Positions 27,151 through 34,465 of a stretch of 43,501 nt of DNA are shown here, piece after piece; positions within the stretch are counted from its first letter, which is position 1; each line of letters opens with the position of its first letter. The notes below the pieces were generated by a model. That model was not told where the DNA came from, made no database searches, and worked only from the letters and a program-made list of their open reading frames with translations. The translations under genes were made by a program, and so were the position numbers. Source of the stretch: Lacunisphaera sp. (GTDB lineage: Bacteria > Verrucomicrobiota > Verrucomicrobiia > Opitutales > Opitutaceae); NCBI GenBank assembly GCA_009695095.1, contig SIBQ01000019.1, positions 1 to 43,501 on the forward strand, read 5' to 3'.

Positions 27151-27227
27151 CCACGAACCACCCCAAATACACAAAAGAAAAAGCCAGAGATACCCTCATA
27201 TTTTTGAGTCTTTCGGGTATTTCGTGG
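27151..27227. repeat. Inverted-repeat element between the ATPase and TOPRIM-like genes
   Basis: CCACGAA (27151-27157) pairs with TTCGTGG (27221-27227), and AAATAC (27165-27170) pairs with GTATTT (27217-27222), so nearly the whole 90-bp gap is one imperfect, A+T-rich palindromic element. The TTTCG...GTATTTCGTGGT style resembles intergenic repeats seen in many environmental bacterial genomes. It may also fold in the mRNA and tune expression of the second gene. Confidence 0.55.
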
Positions 27228-27230
27228 TGA

Positions 27231-28238
27231 CTACTCTCCCGGCACGCCGCCGAGGATGCCGCTATACCAGAGATCGCCGAGGTGTGCCTCTTTCATCAGT
27301 TCCGACAGATCGGCGCGCTCCGCCAGCCGCATGAAGGTCGCGGTGTTGCCGTGCTTGCTGGCCAGCACCACCTCCTCCGGATGATCTTTGAACTGGTCCA
27401 AAAGGTAGGGGGAATGGGTCGTCGTAAAGACCTGCACCGCCGGACGCGACTCGCCAACATCCTGCGGGTAGCTCAGCCGGTAGAGCGCATCGCGCACCTC
27501 GCGCAGCATCCGCGGATGCACGCCGCGGTCGGCCTCCTCGAGACACACGATGCTCGGCGGCGACGGCGCATGAGCCAAAGTGAGGATCGCCAGCAGATAA
27601 AGCGTGCCCTGCGCGAGGCTGTCGGCTGCGATCACTTCGTTGCCCTCCGCCAGCCGCGCAATCAGCTCCACCCGGCCCTCACCCGCTTCGCAAAAATCCA
27701 GCCCGCCAAATTCCGGCGTGATCCGGCAGAATTCCACGACCAACCGGGCCATCGCCTCTGGTGCCTGCTCACGGCGCAGTGCGAGCACGGCGGCGAGATT
27801 GCCGGCGTTGGAAGCCAACTCGGCACCCTCCGTGAGTTTGCCAGGCATGGCCATGGCGTAATGATCGAACAAAAAGGCCCGGATACCCTGCAATTTCGTC
27901 CGCAACTCCGCCCACTGCCCCTCGCCCGCGATGCCGGCTGGATGGTCCACCACGAGGAGATTGCAGACGAGCTCGTCGGAGCTGCAGCCAAGTGTCACGC
28001 GCACATCCTGGAACGGCGGACTGAAGTGAAACTCGATCTGCGGGCCCTCGGGCTTCTGCCCCTTCAGCTCATGGGCATGCACTACCGGGAGGCCCGAGAG
28101 CGTTCGTAACCGCAGCAGCGCCTGGATGAGGCTCGTCTTGCCGCTACCGTTGGGGCCGATGAACAGGTTGAACGGTCCCAGCTGCACCGCCGCCGAGCGC
28201 AGCGCCTTGAAATTCCTGAACTGGACCGCAGCGATCAT
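27231..28238 (-). CDS. AAA/ABC-type ATPase (AAA_21, RecF/OLD-like), first gene of a two-gene module
   Basis: 335 aa from ATG 28238 (MIAAVQFRNFKALRSAAVQL); the frame is open upstream but without similarity. Features: Walker A IGPNGSGKTS (residues 28-35 are GPNGSGKT), a central lid region without a long coiled coil, the signature-like DSLAQGTLYLLAILTLA, Walker B SIVCLEEADRGVHPR, and the switch histidine in VFTTTHSPYLLDQF. This is the compact head-only form of OLD/RecF-type ATPases. Its C-terminus has no TOPRIM domain; that activity seems to be supplied by the next gene. Function inferred: nucleotide-dependent sensor or clamp controlling the partner. Alternative: a stand-alone predicted ATPase of unknown role. 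Ends with TAG. Confidence 0.85.
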   Translation of the reverse strand: MIAAVQFRNFKALRSAAVQLGPFNLFIGPNGSGKTSLIQALLRLRTLSGLPVVHAHELKGQKPEGPQIEFHFSPPFQDVRVTLGCSSDELVCNLLVVDHPAGIAGEGQWAELRTKLQGIRAFLFDHYAMAMPGKLTEGAELASNAGNLAAVLALRREQAPEAMARLVVEFCRITPEFGGLDFCEAGEGRVELIARLAEGNEVIAADSLAQGTLYLLAILTLAHAPSPPSIVCLEEADRGVHPRMLREVRDALYRLSYPQDVGESRPAVQVFTTTHSPYLLDQFKDHPEEVVLASKHGNTATFMRLAERADLSELMKEAHLGDLWYSGILGGVPGE

Positions 28239-28381
28239 GGCTGGCAGCCTTGCACATTGGAGAGAGTACGACAAGCCGTCTTGGCTCGACTGTAGGGCCG
28301 CCGCTGGTCGCGGGCCGCTCAACACAGAAAAGGCGACCCGGCAACTAGCGCCAACCCCACCCATACCATCAGCAAGTTGAC

Positions 28382-28679
28382 AACCCGCGGGTGAAATTAT
28401 TCGGCCAGCCCGGATCACCCCGGCGCCCAAGCTTGGTGGCGGCAACTACATTGCCGCGCGCCTTGGTCATTTTGAGAAATTTGCCGATGAGCGACTGCTG
28501 CGGCCGTCGCCTAGACATCCGCTGTGTCGAAGAACTTCGGGGCCCGACACGCCGGCTGCGCGCAGCATGGCCAGCGCCGCCGCGTCGGTCCTGTCGCCCC
28601 ACCCCGCCCCGAGTTGCCCGGTGCCGGGCCTGACTTCGCTGACTTTCCATCCCGACTTGGCAAAAATGCACGTCTTCAT
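28382..28679 (-). pseudogene. Aldo/keto reductase, N-terminal fragment with several frameshifts
   Basis: Reading the minus strand from ATG 28679 gives MKTCIFAKSGWKVSEV and GQLGAGWGDRTDAAALAMLRAA. The frame then changes to KFFDTADV, changes again through a missing base to GDGRS, and changes once more to LIGKFLKMTKARGNVVAATK and LGRRGDPGWPNNFTR. Together these reproduce the first 100 or so residues of an aldo/keto reductase, including the cofactor/catalytic strand FFDTADVYGDGRSE. The remaining two thirds of the enzyme are absent. At least three indels plus truncation mean a dead gene, next to the ATPase/TOPRIM module. Confidence 0.75.
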
Positions 28680-28730
28680 CGCCGGGCAACCTGTCGGTTT
28701 GCCGGATGACGGCAACACACTCCTGATGAG

Positions 28731-29288
28731 TCACAAAGTGGCTTTGTCCTTAATCTCGTCCGCGGGGCCAAAAATCATCTCCAGCTGAGCCTGGGTCAGG
28801 GGCATCCGATAAAATGCGTTGGATTGCGCCGTGCCAATCTCCGGGTTGTAGGTTTTATTGGGCAGCCGGATCCAATTGGCGCGAAATGCCACGCACTGCT
28901 CAGCAAGGAAAACAAAAGCCATGCCTTCAAAGTTGTATTCCACTGCACCCAGGCCCCATTCCTATTTCTTCAGGATCAACTTATTCGATGCCGCCAGGGC
29001 GGCGATTTTGGCGGCGGTGAAACCAGCGGATTCCATCACCTTTCCGCTGCTGAGACGGATGTAGAAAGGCGTTCCCTCATTCAGAGGTTTCTGCGGATGG
29101 CCAATGCTGAGTGAAACATAACTCCCCTCCCCATTGGGCTTGATGGGCCCGCGAGCCTTCATATTCCCGCGCAAAAATGTCCGGTATTGCATCTTCACCG
29201 GCTGGGCCACACCGCCCAGCAGCAGGCAGACCATCAGCGCGGCCAAACAGCGGCTGATCATTCCGGGAAATCCGTGACGGCTTTTCAT
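28731..29288 (-). pseudogene. Small exported protein of unknown function with an in-frame TAG
   Basis: The frame runs from ATG 29288 to TAA 28731 (185 codons) with one in-frame TAG at 28962 (codon 109, in LILKK-stop-EWGLGAVEYNFEG). The start MKSRHGF is followed by a hydrophobic stretch (ISRCLAALMVCLLLGGVA) typical of a signal peptide or anchor. The rest looks like one continuous domain across the stop: YRTFLRGNMKARGPIKPNGEG, SLSIGHPQKPL, GTPFYIRLSSGKVMESAGF before it, and FLAEQCVAFRANWIRLP, YNPEIGTAQSNAFYRMPLTQ after it. I do not recognise the family. Composition matches its neighbours. It lies 25 bp upstream in map order of the AsmA-like gene end. It could make a truncated 108-aa protein. 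Confidence 0.7.
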
Positions 29289-29313
29289 GTCAGCTTCGGT
29301 TGCGTTGCCCTCG

Positions 29314-32300
29314 TCAATTTTCCGGCGCGAGGAAATCCGTGAGTTTGGACGTGGCGATCCGGGCGAAGAAGACCGACAGGTCGGGCTTGGCGAGCGAGCC
29401 GCCGAGGATGACCGGCGCCTGGGTCTTCGCGTAGCCGAGTTCGTCCCGCGCGCCGTCAAGCAACTTGAGTTTGCCGAGCAGTTGCTCGATTTTGCCCCGG
29501 CCGGCGAACGAAAGCGAAACGCTGAGCGGCTGCTCGAGCAGCGGCTTGTCCGCCACGTAGGTCACCGTGCCTTTGCCGAGCAAACGGATGTCCGGCGTGA
29601 CCAGGATGATGTCCTCCAACATCATGTTGAGCGACTCATCCCGGATCAGCCGGACGTTCAACTGGTCGTAGTTCAATTCGCCCACGCTCTGCGCAAGCTG
29701 GTCCACAAAGTAGGCCTGCCCCGCCACTTTCTCCGCCGCTTTGCTCACTTTTTCCGAGCCGAAGATGGAGCCGAGCACCGAGGCGCTCAGCTCGACCGCC
29801 TTGGAGGTCATCGACACCTTGCTGGTCGTGCGCTGCAGTCCGCGGAAAATCCCCTGCCGGCTGGTCAGTCCGAACTGGCCGCGGGTGCGCTCCAGAGTCC
29901 GGTCAATGGTCTCGCCGTTGCCGGCGATAAGGCCGGTCACGTTGAACACGCCCTCGACCGTTGCGGGCTTGCCGGGCTCGATCGCCTTGAAAAGCCGGCC
30001 GGCGTCAAATTCGGTCAGCGAAAAATTGCCGCCCAGTTGATAGGGCTGGGCACCGCCGGTGAACTTCACCTCGCCCTGCGCGGCAAACCGGCCTTTTTCC
30101 CCGAAGGCCGCCTCCAGTTTCAGCAGCGAGACCCGCGTCGTTTCAATGGCGACCGAGCCGTTCAACCCGGTCATGGCCCACTCGGTGCCGCGAGTAACCG
30201 ACTTGACGTCCAGCACCAGCTGGCCGTTGAACCGCGACCAGGCCGGCACGGTGTCGGCCGGCACTTTGGCGTCCGCGGCCGCTGGCGCCGGTGTGGCTAC
30301 ACCCGGGGCGGGCGAGGCCAAAAAAACACCCAGCACAGACCAGGCGTCGGCCAGCTCCACGTGCTCCCCCGTCAATTTCCCGTCGAGCCCAAATACGCCC
30401 GCCGCCGGGGTCAGCTCCAGCGAGAAATTCAAATCTGAGCGCTGGCCGGCGCGGTCCAGCAGCAGTGGCGCCTGCACCGACAGCCGGTCGCCCTGGGCGA
30501 CGGCGCGAAAACTCAAGTTGGCCACGGGCAGGGTCAGGCCGTCATCACTGGCGACCAAGCCGTTCACCGTCAGGCGGGCTTCCAACTGGCTGGCCCCGCC
30601 GGCGCCAAGGCCGGGGCTGGCCGGCGCGCCGAAGGCGGCGCGAATCTCGCCGCTCGCGCGTCCGGCCGAGACCGTTTGCGTGCCGGCGAAGAGCGGCTGG
30701 GTGGCAAGCGCGGGAACTTCCAGGTTGAAAGTCAGCGTCCCGCGCCAGCCTGCCTCAGCCGACCGCGTCGCCTCGCCTTTGAAGGTGAGCAAAGTCGCGC
30801 CCGCGGAAGTCCGGACCGCCACGTCGCCGGTCTGGATCTTCGCCGCGGCTCGGCTCGTTACCTCGATCACCGGCTGCGCCTCGATGCCCAAGCCAGTTAG
30901 CGCGGGTTGTCCGTCCCGCGTGAGGGAGAGGTTGGCCAGCCTGAAGGGTGCCGCGGCACGCAAGGTCAGTTGCTCGCCGTTGGCCGCGAGCACGAACTCG
31001 CCTTGCGTCACCACCCCGCCCAGTCTGGCGCCGGATTGGTTCAAGGGCAGGCGGTAGAGCGGAATGCGACCCAGTGTAAAGCGCACCAGATCAGCGGTGG
31101 CCCTCTCACCGGTCGTGGCGCGACGCGTGGCCAGATCGAGACTGAACGGGCGCAGCGACACGGCCTGAAACAAGGCAACGCCGCCACCATCGGTCACCTG
31201 GGTGTTCAAACGGCGCAGCTCGATAGTGCTGCCGGTCAGCGTGAAGTCGGCCTCACCGGTTGCCTTGACGTGGCCCAGCGGCTGCCACGGCGCGAGCAGC
31301 TGGGGCAGGTCGGCGGTGCAACTGGCCGAGACGGCGATGGGCGGATCCGGCAAAATCGGCACTGTGACACTGGCTTGAGCAGTGAACGAGTCGCTCGCGG
31401 GTGTTTTGACGGTGAGTTCACTGATTTCGGCCTGCAGCTCCTGCTTGGTCAGCACCGCGGCGACGTTCAGCGTGATATCGGCCTTGGACAGCAGCAGTTC
31501 GCCGTGTTGTACGATAGTCAGCTGGGCAATGTGCAGCGGCTGCACAGCGCGGAGCAGCAGACGGTCGGTCTTGCCGGTAACCGAAAACTGACCGGTGATC
31601 ATTCCGCCCGATAAATCGGCCACATGCACGAAGGGGCGCACCCACGCGAGCGGGAGGCCGTGGAGTTGCAGGTTCAGGGCTTCACCCGGCACCGGGCCCC
31701 CCGCTTGCAGGCGGCGTTTCTTTAAATTAAATTCAAGTGCACCGTTCGTCGACAACTCAAGCACCGGCTGCGTGCCGTCAATCCGCAGGTTGAACTGGTG
31801 CAAGCGGCCGATGCCTGCCGACTCGGCGAGATCAAATTGCGCCTCCAGCTTCACCGGTCCAATGGCCCGGAGCGCGGGCTCAACGGCCTCCAGCCGGCTG
31901 ACATCCGCCGACAGGCTGCCCTGCAAACCGGCGCCGGAGGTTGCGGGGTTAAAGGCAAAGCGTCCCCTGCCACGAACGTCGATGTCTGGCAACGAGCCGC
32001 CGAGGAAGAACGGTTCCAGCTGCGCCGTGCGAGCTTTCAGCGTCCACTCGCCGATAAAATCCTTCTGGCCGGCGGGCAGCGTGGCGCGTCCCGCCAGCAC
32101 GTTTTCCGTCGCACCGCGCATAAGTGTGTCGATATTTATTGAATAATTTTCCCCGGCGGCATCCCTCACCAGCTCCGCGGTAATCTTCAACTGGCTCTGC
32201 TCCGGTAAATTCCTGCCCTCCGCGTCCACCACCGCGCTCAGGCCGACGCGGCGGAAGGTGTGTTGCGCCGTCTGGGTCGCCCGCAGGCTGAGCTGGGCAT

Positions 32301-32895
32301 GAAGCGTGGTGACCCGGGCCTCCGCCCCCGGGTTTTTCAAAACAGCCACGAGGAGCAGCTCGCCTTCCTGATCCGGGGCAAACCTGCCCCCGGTGATTTT
32401 ATACCCGGCCTCGACTGGCGGCTTGTCGGGCGCACCGGGCAGCAACGCGCGGCCCTCGATCCGGACGTCATCGAGTACCAGCTCAACCGGCAGGTGAAGC
32501 TGCGCCAGCAGGCCCGGGACTGCGACGGGTGCGCCGGCTGCCGCCGCCTGCGTCTGCGCCGGAGAAAGCCGGCTGGCGTCCACCACGAGTCCGCTGCCCT
32601 CGAGCCGGCGGATGGTCAACCGGCGGTTGATTAGCAACTGCCACGGCGAATAGTCCGACTCCAGGCGATCGAGCTGCACGCGGAGCCCGCCTTTTTCCAC
32701 TTGCACGCCCCGCAGCGTGACACTCGAAAAACCGACCGAGACCGACGCAAGTTCGAGCTTGAGGCCCGGCGTGGAGCCGGTGGCCCGCCGCACCGCCCAG
32801 CGCTGGACGGCGGGAGTCAAGACCAGCGCGAGACCCGCGGCGCCAAGGACGCCAATGGCCCCGAGGGTGATAAGCAGCGGGCGAGCGGGCTTCAT
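29314..32895 (-). CDS. AsmA-like large envelope protein
   Basis: 1193 aa. A single N-terminal membrane anchor (residues about 7-28: LLITLGAIGVLGAAGLALVL) is followed by VQRWAVRRATGSTPG, LELASVSVGFSSVTLRGVQV and a very long beta-repetitive body with amphipathic strands, typical of AsmA/TamB-like bridge proteins. The C-terminal 250 residues carry the AsmA features (FNVTGLIAGNGETIDRTLE, GQFGLTSRQGIFRGLQ, INLDIILV-like MLEDIILVTPDIRLLGKGT). Such proteins span the periplasm and move phospholipids or assist outer-membrane assembly. The gene is intact, downstream of the efflux operon on the same strand but separated by a hairpin. It is probably its own transcription unit. Confidence 0.8.
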   Translation of the reverse strand: MKPARPLLITLGAIGVLGAAGLALVLTPAVQRWAVRRATGSTPGLKLELASVSVGFSSVTLRGVQVEKGGLRVQLDRLESDYSPWQLLINRRLTIRRLEGSGLVVDASRLSPAQTQAAAAGAPVAVPGLLAQLHLPVELVLDDVRIEGRALLPGAPDKPPVEAGYKITGGRFAPDQEGELLLVAVLKNPGAEARVTTLHAQLSLRATQTAQHTFRRVGLSAVVDAEGRNLPEQSQLKITAELVRDAAGENYSINIDTLMRGATENVLAGRATLPAGQKDFIGEWTLKARTAQLEPFFLGGSLPDIDVRGRGRFAFNPATSGAGLQGSLSADVSRLEAVEPALRAIGPVKLEAQFDLAESAGIGRLHQFNLRIDGTQPVLELSTNGALEFNLKKRRLQAGGPVPGEALNLQLHGLPLAWVRPFVHVADLSGGMITGQFSVTGKTDRLLLRAVQPLHIAQLTIVQHGELLLSKADITLNVAAVLTKQELQAEISELTVKTPASDSFTAQASVTVPILPDPPIAVSASCTADLPQLLAPWQPLGHVKATGEADFTLTGSTIELRRLNTQVTDGGGVALFQAVSLRPFSLDLATRRATTGERATADLVRFTLGRIPLYRLPLNQSGARLGGVVTQGEFVLAANGEQLTLRAAAPFRLANLSLTRDGQPALTGLGIEAQPVIEVTSRAAAKIQTGDVAVRTSAGATLLTFKGEATRSAEAGWRGTLTFNLEVPALATQPLFAGTQTVSAGRASGEIRAAFGAPASPGLGAGGASQLEARLTVNGLVASDDGLTLPVANLSFRAVAQGDRLSVQAPLLLDRAGQRSDLNFSLELTPAAGVFGLDGKLTGEHVELADAWSVLGVFLASPAPGVATPAPAAADAKVPADTVPAWSRFNGQLVLDVKSVTRGTEWAMTGLNGSVAIETTRVSLLKLEAAFGEKGRFAAQGEVKFTGGAQPYQLGGNFSLTEFDAGRLFKAIEPGKPATVEGVFNVTGLIAGNGETIDRTLERTRGQFGLTSRQGIFRGLQRTTSKVSMTSKAVELSASVLGSIFGSEKVSKAAEKVAGQAYFVDQLAQSVGELNYDQLNVRLIRDESLNMMLEDIILVTPDIRLLGKGTVTYVADKPLLEQPLSVSLSFAGRGKIEQLLGKLKLLDGARDELGYAKTQAPVILGGSLAKPDLSVFFARIATSKLTDFLAPEN

Positions 32896-32976
32896 GCGGT
32901 GTAGATAAGACCCAACAGCCTTGTAGAAGTTGCGCCAGCGGTGCGAATGAAAATGGCCGCATCGGGGAAACGATAA

Positions 32977-32995
32977 CAGCGGTCGATGGCCGCTG
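32977..32995 (-). terminator. Candidate terminator after the efflux operon
   Basis: CAGCGG (32977-32982) and CCGCTG (32990-32995) form a stem that can be extended by a wobble and one more pair. On the minus strand it is followed by a T-rich stretch (TTATCGTTT), about 70 bp after the tolC stop. Confidence 0.45.
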
Positions 32996-33063
32996 AATCT
33001 TTTAAAACGGCGCGGATAGAAAACCGCGATAGCAAACGAAAAATCATCTCCTCCGGCAGCGCC

Positions 33064-34449
33064 TTATTGGGTGGGATACGCCAGCTCCCCGGTCGGCTGC
33101 ATCTCGTCCGCCAAGCCCATCGCCTTGCGGGTGGTGGCGACGGCCACGTTGTAACTGTAGTAGGCCTGCAGCTGGTTGAGGCGGGCCGTGGTGAGCTCAA
33201 CCTGAGAGGTGAGCACGTCGAGTTGCGTCGCGGTGCCGGCATTGTAGCGGGCGTTGGCGAGGCGCAGGGCCTCCTCGGCCTGTTCGACGACCTTCTTGGA
33301 AGCCTCGGCCAGTTCCGTGGCCTGCTGGAAGGTGGAGATGGCTCGGCGGACTTCGACATCCACGCTAAGCTGCGCCTCGGCGACGGCGAGCTTCGTCTGC
33401 TCGAGGAAAGAGCGGGCCTGGGCGACGCGACCGGCGGTGGCCCGGCCATCGAAAATATTCCATGCCGACTGGAGGCCGAACGTCCAGCCGGAGAGCGTGT
33501 CGCCAAAATCATTTGACCCCGGGTTCTTGCGCCAATCGTAGCTGCCGAACGCGGAGAGGTTTGGATAATAGTTGGAGCGGCGAGCGAGCACGCCCTCCTC
33601 GGCGGCGGTCTCGAGCTTGCGCAAGCGCAAGAGGTCGGGACGCTTCTCGCGGGCCGTGGCCAGCGCGGAACGCAGCTCAAAGCTCGTGGAGGTGAACTTG
33701 AGCGTCCCGAGGAACTCGGGAATCTTTGTGAGGTTCGCCTCGGCGGCGTTGGTGAAGCCGAGCGCGAGGAGCAACTCCTCGATGGCGAGGCGGTGATCGT
33801 TGCGCGCGGTGATGAGCGGCGTCTTGGCATTGGCAAGTGCGACCTCGTCGCGGAGCACCTCGAAGTTGGAGACGGTGCCGGCCTCGTAGCGGTTCTTCAC
33901 GTCCCGCAACCGGCGCTGGATGAGTTCGACGTTCTGCTCCTGCACCGTGATTTTCTGGCGGTTGAGGAGGACGGTGTAGAACCGGGTGCGGACATCAAGC
34001 AACGCGTCGTTGATGACCGCCTGGAGGGCTAAGACGGCCGCATCGAGGGCGAACTTCTGGCTTTGCACGCTGGCGCTAACGCCGCCCGCGGCGAACAGGA
34101 GCTGGGTCGCCCTGATGGAGTAGCTCCAGTTGCGGTCGCTGGCGTCGAAGTTGGAGCCGTCGAGCGCCTTCTCGTTGCGCGAGTAGAAGCCGGAGCCGGA
34201 GACGTTGGGAATCTGCGGCCCGCGCACCTCGAGGACGACGCCCTCCTGCTGGCGGATGCGCTCCTTGGCCTGGCGAATGGCGAAGTTGTTATCGAGGGCG
34301 AAGGCCAGCGCGTAAGGCAGGTTGAGTGCTTCCGGTACGGCGAATTCCGGGTCGGGCTTGCCGTCGTTGAGCTGGGCTGGTGCAGGGAGGGGCGCGAGCA
34401 GGCTCGCTGCGAGAATGGGCAGGGTGAGCGGGCGCATGAATTTTCTCAT
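33064..34449 (-). CDS. TolC family outer-membrane efflux protein
   Basis: 461 aa from ATG 34449 (MRKFMRPLTLPILAASLLAPLPAPAQ, a signal peptide with AxA-like cleavage site). An upstream in-frame start would overlap the pump gene. Two outer-membrane-efflux repeats are visible: PEALNLPYALAFALDNNFAIRQAKERIRQQEG, VLLNRQKITVQEQNVELIQRRLRDVKNRYEAGTVS in the first (positions given loosely), and KLAVAEAQLSVDVEVRRAI with ALRLANARYNAGTATQLDVL in the second, all helical heptads ending in the typical RYxAGT turn. It forms the trimeric exit duct for the RND pump. It is the last gene of the marR-adaptor-pump-tolC operon, 16 bp after the pump. Confidence 0.92.
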   Translation of the reverse strand: MRKFMRPLTLPILAASLLAPLPAPAQLNDGKPDPEFAVPEALNLPYALAFALDNNFAIRQAKERIRQQEGVVLEVRGPQIPNVSGSGFYSRNEKALDGSNFDASDRNWSYSIRATQLLFAAGGVSASVQSQKFALDAAVLALQAVINDALLDVRTRFYTVLLNRQKITVQEQNVELIQRRLRDVKNRYEAGTVSNFEVLRDEVALANAKTPLITARNDHRLAIEELLLALGFTNAAEANLTKIPEFLGTLKFTSTSFELRSALATAREKRPDLLRLRKLETAAEEGVLARRSNYYPNLSAFGSYDWRKNPGSNDFGDTLSGWTFGLQSAWNIFDGRATAGRVAQARSFLEQTKLAVAEAQLSVDVEVRRAISTFQQATELAEASKKVVEQAEEALRLANARYNAGTATQLDVLTSQVELTTARLNQLQAYYSYNVAVATTRKAMGLADEMQPTGELAYPTQ

Positions 34450-34465
34450 GGGAGGGAATTGCGGG

